Source: Grammothele lineata (lineage: Eukaryota > Basidiomycota > Agaricomycetes > Polyporales > Polyporaceae). Taken from it: a stretch of DNA of 64,000 nucleotides. The stretch lies in assembly GCA_002150815.3 (NCBI GenBank), contig NDFF03000381.1, forward strand, positions 682,001 through 746,000, given 5' to 3'. Shown piece by piece: positions 34,649-47,400 of the stretch; positions within the stretch are counted from its first letter, which is position 1; each line of letters begins with the position of its first letter. The translations under genes and the position numbers were made by a program. Below the pieces are notes generated by a model. It ran no database searches. It was not told the DNA's origin and saw only the letters and a program-made list of their open reading frames with translations.

Positions 34649-34731
34649 TCTCTGTTAGTATATCGGTTAGTACACGCGCCTGTCATCCTCCCTGACCGCG
34701 CGAAAGCGGGGTTCGACTCCCCGACAGAGAG
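34649..34731 (+). tRNA. tRNA-Asp (anticodon GTC) with short intron
   Basis: The full cloverleaf can be drawn: acceptor TCTCTGT pairs with ACAGAGA, the D-arm is GTAT/GTAC, and the anticodon stem CGCGC pairs with GCGCG. The T-arm CGGGG-TTCGACT-CCCCG and discriminator G complete it. The anticodon loop begins CTGTCA, giving anticodon GTC. An 11-nt insert follows position 37, the usual site of nuclear tRNA introns, making 83 nt in all. A fungal tRNA-Asp has this general sequence. The CCA end is not encoded. Confidence 0.92.
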
Positions 34732-35437
34732 CATGTGTAGGATGATACACGCTTTTTTCTGGTTTCGTAAATCCTGTCTAGGAATCAAGTTATATGCCGC
34801 ATCACTCGCCGAGCATAGTCCACCCGCCGCGAGCACAAATATCACGTCTGTTTTCGAAGCATTTGAGGGGAGTGGTAGAGCCGTGCCACAGCGGGCGACG
34901 GATACTCTGCGAATCGTCATGATACGGTCTTTCGTTCCGGTCACCACTCTCGAGCTCATCGTTCAAAACCCCCACTTCGATTAGCGACGTCCAGAAACCT
35001 TGTGTTGTACCGCTAGCTGTAAAGTTGTAACTTGTAACTTGTGTATGGCGTGTAGCTGTAGCCGTATCAAGAGAGAAAGAGAGAGCAGAGCATCCGTGCC
35101 GGGAAGAACGTTCGGGGGCGCAAGAACACACAGTGAAGTGAAAGGGAAGAGAACAGGGGAAGAGGGGAAGAGGAAGCCGCGGCATGTACTACATACAACA
35201 AGAGCAAGTGGATGTGGAAGAGCGAGGGCAGAGCGTTGTGCGACAGACGACTACGCTAAGCGGATGAGGGGCGTAACTATGATCTACACGTTGCAGCGTC
35301 CGTTATCGCTGGGCGGGGAGGTGCTGTGAGGAAGGCAGGAAGTGTGGCGAGTACGAGGGAGCATGGGTAAGGAAGGTGGCAGCAAGGATCAAGGAAGTAG
35401 AGGCAGCAGAGGGCAGGAAAGTAGGTGCGTCAGCCGC
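34732..35437. other. Spacer between tRNA-Asp and the GPI-anchored protease
   Basis: About 700 nt, purine-rich on the plus strand around 35060-35430. The frames of 100-130 codons in it have no recognisable content. It should contain the 3' untranslated part of the minus-strand protease. Confidence 0.45.
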
Positions 35438-37369
35438 CTACAACATCACCACCCCACCCACCACCCCCGCCACGAGCGTCACCAACCAAAGCCCCGCCAC
35501 ACCCATCTCCCGACCCACCGCCCCACTCGTGCTCGAGCTCCTATCCGTGCCCGTCCCCGCCGTGGACCCACTAACCGTCGCCGCCACCGCGCCAATAGTC
35601 GGGCTCGGCGCGCTCCCGAGCTTCCCATTCATGCTCGTCGCCTCGTCCGAGAGCGTCGCGAACCCCACACTGGCGGGGTCCGCGCGGAAGACGGAGTAGA
35701 CGTTCTTGAGGAAGGTGTCGCCGACGATCCAGGGCGGGGCGGAGGTGCCGGTCGTGTCGAGCGAGAAGAAGGCGCCGACGCATTGGGTGGAGGAGGCTTG
35801 CATGAGGTTGAAGTCCGCGTTGGAGATGGGCCAGGAGATGGAGGAGGAGCCGAACTTCATTGTGACGTTCACGTCGGTGTCGCAGGCTGGATTGGGAAAG
35901 CGAATAAGCGAGGAGGGCGTGGTGGAGAAGAGATTGTGGGACTTACGGTAGACGTAGTAGCCGGCGTTGTCGCCAGTGAGCGCCTCGCTACCCGGGATCT
36001 GGGCGTACAGCGCAGAGATAGCACTATCCGGCCCACCAACGAGCGTGGTCCCAGTGTCGATAGCAGCGTACGCCCCCGACCCCGAATCCAGAGTCACAGA
36101 CTCGCCATTGACAGTCAAGCCTACATCCTTAAATCAGCCACAAAGAAACGTAGAGCATGCCGTCACCAATGACGTACCAGCCAACTCCTGGATCCAGTAC
36201 CCCTCCTGCCCGCTCGGGATGCTCTGGTAGTCGATGTCCCCAGTGTACAGCGACGTGTTCGTCGCGCCGAGGTTGAACGTCCCTCCCGGCTCGAGCGTCT
36301 GTGCGTTGTCCACGTCGACGAAGCGCGTGAGCTGGAAGGCCATGAGGGGCGAGTCGAGCGCGTTAGAGCTGTCGGCGAGGTTTTCCCAGAAGGGGGTCGC
36401 GCCGGACGAGGCGATGGTCGAGAAGCCGAGGCCCATGAGACCAGACACGGGAGACGTCAAGAGGCCGTCTGATATTTGGGTGACCACCGCTGTTAAGGAT
36501 AATAAGTATGCTTTCTTGTAGCGGCCGGCAGGAAGCTGCCTGGCAGAGCGGAGCCAAGGAGCGCTGAGACTGCCCTAGCGTGGCACGAAGAAACCGAACG
36601 GAGAACTCACCAAACACTTGTGAGCTAACCTCGAACCCCGCCATCTGCACGACATCCTGGCCTAACGTTCCTCGCGCAGCACCGGAGCCGTAGCTGATCG
36701 AAAAGCTTTGGTTCATGTCAACAAACGTTGACGAGGCTGCGGGTTGACGTCATGACAGGTTAGTGGCTGCAATGCCATAATTTGGAAAAGCGCTCGACGG
36801 GAAGGGTGGAGAACGCAGACAGGGGAAAGACGAGCGGATGACGAGGGAGGGAAGAGGGGACATACCGTTGGCGTCGAAGGTGGGGATGCCATCGGTACTT
36901 GATGACAAGCCATCAGAGGCGGCGAGCCAGAGATCTCTGCCCTGACAGTGAGACGCCAAGTGAAACGGAGAACGGGAGGGAGACGCACGAGGAGCCGGTG
37001 TCGAGGATGACGTTGTAGGATATTGCTGGGGTGCCGACAGCTATTGAGCCGTAGAAACTCGAGTCCGCGTTCTGGTTCGTAAGGCTACAGAAGGCGTGCG
37101 CAGTCGGCGCGAGGTCGAAAACGCGGAGAAAGGGGAGAGACGTACAGATTCATGCCACTCGCCCGCTTCCGCTTTCCACTCGCTGTGTACTTGCCCTCTA
37201 TATGCGCTTTCTGGGCGATTAGCCATTCTGTGTTATTGCGCAAAGACCTGGGCTTGCGGAGGAGCGGTATTGAGCGGGGGAGGGGTTCGGCGGGGCTTGG
37301 CGCAGCGAGCGCCTGGTGTGTGGCTAGCGAGAGAGCACATGAGAGCGCGAGAGGGTAGGGGAGATGCAT
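35438..37369 (-). CDS. GPI-anchored secreted aspartic protease (pepsin family A1)
   Basis: Seven exons (37369-37146, 37084-36989, 36936-36866, 36736-36611, 36489-36178, 36120-35947, 35886-35438) join to 1452 nt, 483 residues. A signal peptide covers about residues 1-22 (ends QALA), followed by a basic propeptide ending GKRKR. The first catalytic motif is DTGSS (Asp103), rebuilt by splicing in front of DLWLA. The flap region holds SYGSGAARGTLGQD. The second motif is DTGTT (Asp298). The C-terminus is Ser/Thr/Gly-rich and ends in a 20-residue hydrophobic tail (GLWLVTLVAGVVGGVVML), the pattern of a GPI-attachment signal, so the enzyme is probably on the cell surface. It differs from the soluble polyporopepsin-like protease at the right edge in having this anchor. 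No break was seen. Confidence 0.9.
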
Positions 37370-40300
37370 GTTGGCGTAAGGGAAGAAGGAGGGGGTCGTG
37401 AAAGGAGGGAAGGGTGCGCAGCGAAGAATATAAGAGAGGGAGAGAGAGGAGGGAGGGGGAGGAGTAAAAGTCGGAAGTGGGGAGAAGCTGCGCACAGCGC
37501 GGCCAAGGAGATGATGTCGGTTGGATTGAGTAAGGCTGAGCCGGGTGTGTGATCTCCCGCGCTCCGCTTGCGGTGCCGCCGCCGTCCAAGGGAAAGAAAA
37601 CGAGAGCGAGGAGAGAGCAGAGATGCAAGCGAGCGACAGGAGGTCGTGGCCCAGCACGGAGAGGAAAGAGTGCAGCGACGACGACGACCGAGGGCGACCG
37701 CGCTCGACAGGAATAAGAGCGCTCCAAGCGCATAGCGATCGCTCGGGCTTTCGCCAAGGCGCAGCCCCATTGGCTCGTCCCGACGGCCCGTCCTCCGGTC
37801 AACGCCGGCCGTCCTCGGGCCTCCCCTGACTGACTCTCTGGGCGAGGACTCTTGCCCGAGTCCGCCGAGGAGCTCTCTTCCAAGGGCCAAGCGTCCATGC
37901 TTGTGCCAATACGTCACCCTGAAGTGCACCATCCAAGCCCGGTTGGCATTCTCTTCTATCCTCGCCTGCTGTCACGCGTACAGTACAACGACCGAGTGTC
38001 GGTCAGCCACATTCCGGTCCAGGCTGCCTCCGCATGGGCGGCCACTCAATGGCTGCTCCTCGCCTCTCGGCACGCCGCCAGGCTTTCTGTCCTCGGGCCC
38101 GGTACCCCTCTCCTCCGTCTCGGACAGCCTCTTCTCCTCTCACCCTTTTCCCTCCTTTTCTTCCCCTATTCGAACACCGTCATGTCTTCGTCTTCCCGCA
38201 GTACCACACCTCGTCCGCGAGGCCCTCGATGCACTTCTTCTACGTTATGTCTCAGCATCGCCGGAGCTCGCCAAGTGTTTTACCTTCTCCTCGGCGATTA
38301 TACCATCACGCTACCCGTTTGATATCCCCACTCTTTCGGTCCTCCTTCGGATATGTACCCTGCAAGCGGTCGTGCCCTCCGCTGCCGCAAACCCGACAGG
38401 TCCGCGCTCCGCGTTCCGTGCACAAGTCGTCCTTCCTTCATTATCCAGCTCACCCCGTCCGCTTCGACCAGAATATCCCCGCAGTCACTTATGACAACTC
38501 CTTAGAAAATGTCGTACAGCCACCGCTGCGTCTCCGACGGCCGTGCCTCCCTCTTACCCCAACTTGTTACTCTTTGCTCTATTTTCGCACTCGCGTGTTT
38601 GTGGGCTGGGGCGTTTGTAGCACTCGTGCCCGTTCATATTCACGATCGTCGGCCCATCTTATCTTCCCGAGGGGGGAAAATAGGTTGTGCCGGCCCGTCG
38701 CGGAGGATCCGAGGACGATCTGGCACCGCGCGCAGCAGAAGCTGCAGCAACACCGCTGCGCAGCGCTAAATGATGACGACGTGCCTCGGCCCGCTGAGTC
38801 TCTGAGTCTGGTCATTACAAGCCTCGCTTCTCTGCGCTGCGAATTTGTATTCGACGTTCGTGCGTTCACGGTCGTTGAGAAGCTGAAAGCGTCGTGCCTA
38901 TTCACAAGCACTTACCTGGCGTTGTAGACGTCCAAGTCCACCCTGGTGGCCTAGCAATGACTCCATCAGACCGACACGGCCGCGCTCACACGAGCATCTT
39001 CTTGCAAGATTCTCAGATGCCTGAACATCACCCAGACAATTTCGCATTCGCTGACTGGTAGGTCATAATGCGTACGACACCGTGGAGCCATCATCGTCCC
39101 TCCAACTGAGCGAAAGTTCTGAGGTACTCAGAATGGATCCATCGTCCACTCGGTGTTGGCATGCAAACGGACTAGAGCGACGGGGCTCCGGTCCCTCAAG
39201 TGGTCCTATGTATAAACGTCCATCAAGCTTCTGGGGCGAAGCGTTCTGCGAGAAGGTATATTTCTGTCGTCTGTGAACACATCCCTCCGTGCACATAGAT
39301 AGTAGAGCTGCGCAGCTGTGCTCAGTGTGAGTAAGGCACCAGACGGTACGTTCATTTCACGTGTCAGTGTCTATTGCTCGTCTCAGCCATCTTCGTGACC
39401 CAGAACGAGAAAAAGACTTACGCTACACACTACAACGACGGCAACTGGTTCTACCATGCAGTCCTCGGGCCTGCTTGTCTTTCCGAACGCTACCGTGGCG
39501 CGCTGTCTAGCCTGAGCCCTCGCGGTGCGTGAGTTCAAACCCCCATGGAGCCTTATTTCTGTTTACACACACACAGTACTAGTGTCGCTCCCTCCCGCAG
39601 GGGCACTGTTTCCCGGCTTGCCTCCCTCTTGGCCGTCAACATCACTCCAACAGCCCTCACTTGCGGGAATATTGTAGAGAGAGGAGGTGGTAGGCAGGGA
39701 GAAGAGCAGAAACAACGAAATCTTGGCGTTACGGCGGTCTAGAGCTGACTGTATGCGCCTACTCAAATGCAGAGAAGACACGTTACGACCGCGGCAGGCT
39801 TGAAAGCGTGCGTGCAAAGCCTCGGTAGATTGTTATCATCAACGAAGGGTGCGTGCCGCAGTGTGAACCTCCCGGCTCATTCGCTGAAGTAAGTTCCCGC
39901 TCACAGGGTACTCAAAGTGGCATCTGTGGTGCTTTCCTTAAGCTCATCCCCCCGCCGTTAGGTAACGTATGCCGCATGACGGCCCGAATCAGGGACGCGC
40001 TCGAACCCGCCGTTGACGTCATATCGGTATTTCGCCATTGCTCTCGTACATACGGCCCATCAAGATCCCGATAGCTGGGCAGCACGTCGACTCAGCTCGC
40101 GCGCGGTGTTCCGCCTGGTGCAAGTTCGTCTATGGCTGTTCATGACATGTTCACCATGCGGAGATCGAACAATACTGAGTGCGCCCACACTCGCTGCTCG
40201 AGCCTCCTCAAGTGATATGGCCCCAATATTTGGACATCACGCCGCCGGCCGGGGTCTGACAGCGCGCGCACAGCGTGCCCGCCGGATGTGGTACGGACAC

Positions 40301-43300
40301 GAGTTTTCAACGCTTTAGAGGGTGGACCCTATCGTTCACCTTCGCAGCACTCGCATGTGTGGTGCGTGATGCTGGGTATCTGGACGGTTGACTGTTCTTG
40401 CTGAAAACGTGATGTGGCAGATGTTCTTTGCATCGCCTGTAGATGCAGTAAATCGCCGAAGTGCTTAGTACTCGCACGAGCTGTTTCGTGATCATTGCTG
40501 AGTAGAGGGTGTCTGTAATACTTAATCTAGGTACGCAGACTAAGTATCTCATCGATCTTCGCTGAATTCAGACTGACGACATAGTTGTGGCGGCCATCTC
40601 CGGGAACGGCGTTCTCATACGTCTTTTGTATGAATATATGATCCCATCGTATGCCTTGTCCTTGGCGGGGTAGCAAAAGGAAGTGCTTCTCAAGCCCGTA
40701 TGAGACCTGTCTCCAGGTACGGCCCGTGCACCTAGTATCCAACGATGTGGTTCTCAACCTTGACTGACATGCCTAGCCATTCGACTGCACCACCTTCGTG
40801 AGCGGCATCCCAGCGCATGTTCTTTCGCCGGAATGCTGTGCTCGAGCCTCAGGCCTCATGCCTCGAGAAGTAATCTCAAGACATATCTTTAGCGATCACA
40901 CATGGTAAAACATTGATGGTGCACGTCCGGAAGCAAGTCTTCCAGCAGCATGCACCTCATTGCGCACCATGAGACGCATCAGTCGCAACTCATATCGAGC
41001 GCTTCTACTACCGGGTCGCGGGATGGTGCGATGATGAGCACACCGACGTTGATAGGATAAACAGCCGTGTAGGTCCAGGTAACCATCTCAGTGGGCGCAT
41101 CTCTAACATTGTCCCCAGCTCCTGCAGTGCAGCGGGTATGCTCGCAGAAAATCATTTGCCGTTCCAAAAGTGTGCCCATAGTTCAGCGCGCCGAACGTGA
41201 TGTGCAGTCGAACGCAGTCCCAGAACCATATCGACGTCAACGTACGTCCACATCGTGCTCTCTCTCCGAGTCGGCAAGGGTCCGAGCTCGATAGGACCCG
41301 TCTCCGTGTCCTCCGGAGCCTTCGAGCCGCACTTTCTCCCGCACTGCGTGGTACATACTCCGACTCGGAGTCCCTCGTCATCCCCGTTAGCCGGCTTCCA
41401 ATCGTCACTTCGGATCTCGGGGGATCAACGTTGGACGCTCACGCTCATTGCGATCACTGCCACCATCCCCACTCCACTTCCCCAACTGACGCGCCGGGCC
41501 GTCGCGGTGTCGTGAAGTCCACAGCGAGCGCCGAGTCCTCCCGCGAGCCGCAGGCCGCGACAGCGTAGACGCGACATACCCGACGTCGGCCTACGCTATA
41601 GAGTTATCCTAAAGTAAGGTTCGGTTTAGCATGACCGGGCCTGGGGGCTTACTTGTCCACTCTTCGGCCCTATCGCAGATACAACACGGTCTACAGAGAA
41701 CACGGTTACCAAAACCCCGGTCACGTCATCCCGTTCCTCGACCATGCGCAACCCAGACACGCACACACGATGGTGAGCACACACTCCGGCGGGAAGGCTG
41801 CGTGTAGAGGAGACGTATCTCCGGAGTATGACGTCCGGCGGCGGAGGTGGAAAGACCGACCAGCCCTCTCAGGCAGATCGACTTTCAAGATCAGCTGCCA
41901 GTGCCAGCTCGGGGCGCCTGCATAGCGGCCGCCGGTCCGGTGAGCGTCCCATCGCTTCAGTGTGCTGTGGTGATGATCTTCCTCCCAGGATCCTCCCTCC
42001 ATTGAGCGCATCTCTGCGGTCGGTGTGATATCCCTCACTCCCTTCGAGTCCATCTGCATCCAGGCCTTGGACGCGTTCATCCGACGAGTTGGCTTCCGCA
42101 CACCTGCGTGGAGGGGGACCTTGGGGCGTGAGAGAGCTTCAATCGCGTGCTTTCGGCCTGAACGTTGCCGAGACGGATGCAATAAATGTGTACGTATAGG
42201 AAAATATCTGGCGTAGCGGTGTGTGATACAAGATACTAACATCTATTCAAGGGCACTGGTGGTACAGATGCAAGGACAGGACAATTGTGTGAAACGGAGA
42301 ACTGCAAATGAAGCGAATACATAGTATAGGTGAGCAAAGCGGAATGAGAGCTAGAGCGATGCGTGCGGCGGGAGCGTGGAGAGATCAATGATGATATGCC
42401 ATAGAAACAATCGGACGAGAAGCGGCGAGCGAGACAAAAAGGAAGGCATATAACCAAATATGACCCGAGACCGAAACGAATTGAGAAAGCTGTGTGACCC
42501 AGAACACCGAATGCTCAGCACTCAGCAGCGAACTTGGCTCCTGCCGCCAATAAATAATGATCACCAACAAACGATGGCACCAATCGGACGTATGCGACGT
42601 GCACCGACGGCCATCGCGCGCCTCCTCCCGCCTGCGGGCCGTTCGACGGAACAGCGTTCGCAGGCTGGAGCAGGCGGCGCGGGAGCCCGAGGGAAGCGGA
42701 AGGAAAGGGGCCGACGGCGAGTGGACGTCCTGAGGGCTGGAGGCGTCTGTGGGGGACAGCCTCGATCAGAAACAAACTTTGCAGCTGCGACCCGCCCCTC
42801 CCCGCCCTCCCCGCCGCAGGTGCGGCCAGTGCGCCATCAGGACACGCAGGAAGTGGTGCCGGTCCTCCCGCGCGCGCCTCCCGCCCTCCCGGCTGTCTTT
42901 CCGCCGGCGCCTCCGGGATATTCTTCGTCGTGTCGTGGATTTGGCAGACGGCGGGCATCGCGCGCGCGTCCGGCGGACCCACATACGCGACGTCGCGACG
43001 GCATAGTTGAGCAGGCCATCCGGCGGTGTGAGCTCCGTGGGGGGTGTGGGGTGCGGTTTGGTCGGTAGTCGTGTTCCTCATCTAAACGGATGTTGTAGGT
43101 AGCAGAAGGAGGCAATTGAGAGTCGGCATGGGTTGGAACGGGAACCAAAACGGTGAGATTCCGAGTGTCGAAGCCTGCATCCCACATGCGCGTGCGCCCG
43201 CAGTGTACGACGATGGGCACACACCTCGAGCTCCGGACATACGTGACTGATGCCCCTCGGGAAGGGGTAAGCACGATGTCTCGAAACACCAGGTGCGGCG

Positions 43301-43337
43301 GGAAGCGTCGCAACTTGCGGGCCATCGCGCAGGAAGC
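37370..43337. other. Gene-poor stretch with GC-rich open frames
   Basis: Nearly 6 kb without a supportable gene. From 37.4 to 38.9 kb the plus strand is CT-rich and has overlapping open frames in all three phases (up to 297 codons at 38034-38927). That reflects composition rather than coding, and the first part is the protease promoter. Frames at 41197-41568, 41721-42242 and 42460-43081 (up to 202 codons, on both strands at once) are Arg/Pro/Ser-rich without domains. Some segments near 41.2-42.2 kb could be exons of an unidentified gene, but I cannot choose strand or frame. Confidence 0.4.
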
Positions 43338-44410
43338 TCAGAGGGGCATCGCACCCCCGGTGGGGCTTGGCCCGGGCTCGCCGGAATCCCTAGAGTCCTT
43401 GCGCGTTGCCGGACGGCGAGGCTTGCGAGTCCCCACGGCGGAACGGGTGCGTTGGGCCTTGTCCTGGCCGCGCCGCTTTGGGAACGGTTCGTAGTGGCAT
43501 TCAGCACCACTGGCGCGCTGGCATTGGTAGCAAATCGGCTTCGCGCCGTCACAGCGGAGCTTGCGGACGCGGCTGCGGGTAGGACAGCAGGTCAGTCGCG
43601 AGTTTCAAGTAGTTTGAACAAGTAGTAGAAAATTATATGTGTACGAGAAAGGGAAACGGAAGGGGCGCGTGAGGATGAGATGACAGGGGATCGGCTGTAA
43701 AGCCAGCGAGCAGGGAGACAGATTCAAGGATGGGGTACGGTTGAAAGCTAAGAGACGTACCATCGATCGCAGGCAACGTTGACTCGCTCGCGCTGCTTGC
43801 CCTCAACCGTGAGAGGCTGGCTCGGGTCAAGAGGAATTTTAGACCTTGCACGGCCCTCAGCGGTGCCATCGCTCTCGGTGGCGCTGTAGTCTTCGAACTC
43901 GTCCTGATAGCCGGGGTCAAACGGCGGGGAGTACTGTTGAGGGTACGGCTGCTGTTGCATCCGATATTGGCCCGGGTGCGGGTGTGGGTGAGCCTGGGGA
44001 TGCTGCTGTGGGTGCTGCTGGTAGGCCTGCATGCCCGAGGAGCCCTGCTGAAACGCAGGTGGATACGACCCAGCTGGATAGGCGGGAGTGTAGGGACCGG
44101 TAGGATACTGCTGCTGAGAGCCCGGAGGATAGGGGGTGGTGGTCGGAGGGTAAGATGCAGGAGGATAAGCACCGGGCGGAATCATTCCCCCGGGAGGGTA
44201 ACCGCCGGGTGTAGTACCGTATCCGCCTGGGGCATACTGCTGGGGCATTGTACCGTCTGAGTAGACGTGAGGGTCAAGTCCGTGCTCTTGTGCAGAGAGA
44301 GCGTTAAGCCAAGCTGTGAGGTCGTCACTAGGCTGCGCATAGCCGCGGTGCGCGGTGGAGCTCCGCTGACCGTAGCCCTGGCCTGACGGGTGGGAAGGGT
44401 TTGTCGACAT
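43338..44410 (-). CDS. Zn(2)Cys(6) binuclear-cluster protein with low-complexity N-terminus
   Basis: Two exons (44410-43761 and 43572-43338) join to 885 nt, 294 residues. The first 200 residues are low-complexity, rich in Gly, Pro, Tyr and Gln, with repeated YPPG/PPGxYPP blocks and His/Gln runs. The zinc cluster is at the C-terminal side: Cys at 214, 217, 224, 231, 234 and 242, reading ACDRC-RVRKLRC-DGAKPIC-YQC. The intron lies inside the codon for Cys217, so splicing is needed to complete the cluster. A basic stretch (KRRGQDKAQR) follows. The family are fungal DNA-binding regulators acting in the nucleus; no fungal-specific middle homology domain is seen. I chose the ATG at 44410; an in-frame ATG at 44518 would add 36 residues. 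Confidence 0.85.
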
Positions 44411-47400
44411 TGTGAAGAATTTCGTGTCGCGAGTGGGAGAGCTCTGTAGAAGACTCGAGGAGCCTGCAAGTCGTCGGAGGCGTGGCTGGATAGATGAGGA
44501 GAGGGGGTGGAGGGTCATGGCGTTGGTTAAATATCTGCTGTTACCTTGAAACAGCAACGACGAGGTGAGACCACACAGCGGGTCGACTTCAATGTCGCAG
44601 CAGCGCGTAGCGACATAAGGTCGCACACTGCGATCGCCGAGTGCAGCCATGATACTTGGTGTGTCGGTGCGCAGGAGGAGCAGTGAACTGTGAGGATGGG
44701 GGTGTTCTCGGGACGCCGTGAATTAACGATGGGCAAAAGTAGGATCGCCCAATGATTAGATCTGTCAGAATCGCGGGCGCATATGGCAAAGATCTCATCA
44801 TTTATACGCGGCATAGCAAGAACATGGTCGAGAACCTTATTTCTTACGACACCGGGCTTTCTCGATATTGGCATCGCTAATGAGCAGGCGGAAACTCCCC
44901 AAATCTGTTCCACGGGTCGCCTCATGACAGTCACTGCCATCCGCTACGCGCGGCTACATCGTCTCCGCCTTCCCCACTGGAGCGCGCGTCAGGAATCGAG
45001 ATGAGTTGGCGCACTATGGCAGACAAGTCGATATTGGATCGCAGTTAGATATTTTCAATTGGAGACAGTATGACGCTACGTTTCGTGGCGCGTGGCGTAC
45101 TGCTGAACATGCTGGTCGAGCAAGTTCCAGAAGAGAGCCCAACACGGCGCATGGCTATGCCCGTGAACCGGAAGAGTCCACCTGTATACAGTCCCTATTC
45201 CTGCCACGTCTGCGAAGTCGCCCTGATTTGAGATATATCACCCGTCATCCGCCGAGAGTGGACGCTCAAGACAGTGGAGCGTATCACCCATCTGGAGGTG
45301 AGAAATGAGCCACGCGACGAGAATTCGTGCGCATGGGCTATGTGCGAAGGAAGGCATGGTGCGTATTAAACGCACTCGGGGATGTGGACGTGAAGTTGTC
45401 GGATATAAGAGATGCTCACCTGATCTTTTGGCGATTCGGGTCCGCGTGTTCGAGGCCAACAAGCAGCTAAATTGGTGTGGCACTGTTCCTGGACGCCGCA
45501 TCGAGTAAGGTTGTGTGCGCAATCGGGCCACCAATTGCACCGCATTCGACACGGCCGCACTGCACTCCGGCTTTGCCTCGGGGAGCGATGCGGCTATTGC
45601 AAGCACAGTCGCGGCCTCTACAACGTTTCCACGGGGTTGCCTTCGACCACAAAGCGCATGGAGACACGCAGAACTTGAGGTGTGGCCTCAATCAATACCC
45701 GGAGGTTGGAAGGTGCCGTTGGCGGAGAATGGGGAAGCCGCAAACGAGAGTGATAGCATAGGCAGGTCGTGGTGAGCGCTGATGTGCAAGGGGTCGGTCA
45801 CATGCAGGGAGGGTGGGGGAACGAGCAGAGAGGAGCGAGGCAGGGCGGGCGCCAGTGGTGGTTATTGCATCCATTCGGCGGCCATCGGCACTGTGCCAGC
45901 GAGGTGATGAAGAACTTCAAGAAGAGTGATCTGCAGCCGCCCGGTGCGAGCAACCCGGCGTTTGTCCCTCACGACCCGTTTCCCACGCACCTTGTTTAGT
46001 CTTCCTTCTCGTAAGCGCCATTGCCAGCCCTCGGCCGATGCTTCTGTCACCGGGCCCGGAGCAAACCTCTTTCTCCTCATTGACGTCGTTTGTGTTACCT
46101 CGGTCCGGCATAGTATGCACAAGCATCAGCAGCTATTCGATCAACCTACTGGACGGCGGTAGAACCTCCGCAGCTCGAGAACACTCAACTTCACCATGAT
46201 GTGTGCTATGGGCCCGGGGTGGTCAAGGCGAGAACCTGGATTTTCTTCCTGAAACATCTCCGACTACCCGCACTTTAGTTCGCGGTGCTCCACCAGACTG
46301 CGGCGGCTTTGTGGTCCACCCACCTAACGGAGCTACGTGGCTGCGAGAGGCCTCACAGGTCTTTCGAGCGGAGAGCACTGGTTATCATGGAGACGGACGT
46401 GAAAGTGTCTCAGTAAGGTGTATTGAGTACGATATCAGGATTTAGTCTCATGTCGAAATCACTGATCTGAACAGACATGTCAATGATCCTTGCGTCACTG
46501 CCGAGCGGCTCAATTGTGGGACCAACACGCAGTTGAGTGCAAAAACGCAGACTATCCTTGTGCCAATTCTGCACTTTTTCAACACATCGGTTTGGGTTAC
46601 CATCTACCACGGTAGTCCCTTACTCGGACTGAGGATTCCACTTCTTCAAGTTCCAAGCCGACAGACCGAAGACCATGTTCACAGCGCCCCCGCGCGCCCG
46701 CTGCCAAACGCAATGACGCATTCTGTCTACACTTCCGTCCAGGTCTCGTTCATGTTGCCTCTACTGGTCTCCGATGCACTAGTGGACTCGACTCCCATCA
46801 ACTGATCAATCTCTACTCGTACAGTTTCCCACCAAGAATATATTTCAGTATTTCAAGACCACTATTACGCCCGTCTCCAGATCATTGTTCGAATAGGCCG
46901 CCCGCCGTATCGTACGAATACTTCTTTCATGTACTACCAGTAAGTAAGATTTCTTATCATCGCCGATTCCAGTCGTTGGTTGAATCCGAATCTGTTCAAG
47001 CATGTTTCATGCAGTTGTGAGTACAATAGCAAAGAGTACGAATCTTCATAACACCCCCGTGTTCTCCATAGAGTAAGCGGACTCTCGGCGCAATCGATTT
47101 GATCTTTCTCAGCCCAGCGCATCGAAGTGGCGTGCCTCTGACAACACCGCTCATAAGAACTATCAGTCCTCGTGCTATCTAGAGCATTCATGGAAGCAGT
47201 AGCTGTGTGCAACGAGGTGCGCTATACCGCTTCCGCAGGCGCCGCTGTTCTCACTACACATCGCCGTGACGCAAGACGAAGTCTGGGCGCCCCTCTCAGG
47301 CTCCATGGCCCCTGCTCTCGTCCCCATTCGTCGTTCCACTGCCTCGTAACCCTCCTCTTCTCCAGCGGTCTCAGTTCAGTTCGTCGCATTTCGACCAAGC

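Noticed and set aside
38034..38927. 297-codon plus-strand open frame
   Set aside because: All three plus frames are open here because the strand is CT-rich. The protein is Ser/Pro/Arg/Leu-rich with no domain or splice partners, so the opening is likely compositional.
39480..39560. GAGTTCAAACCCCC box resembling a Pol III B box
   Set aside because: No matching acceptor, D or anticodon stems in the preceding 80 nt.
42460..43081. Overlapping open frames of 202 and 188 codons on opposite strands
   Set aside because: High GC and low complexity keep both strands open. Neither has a domain, and neither start nor splice signals favour a choice.
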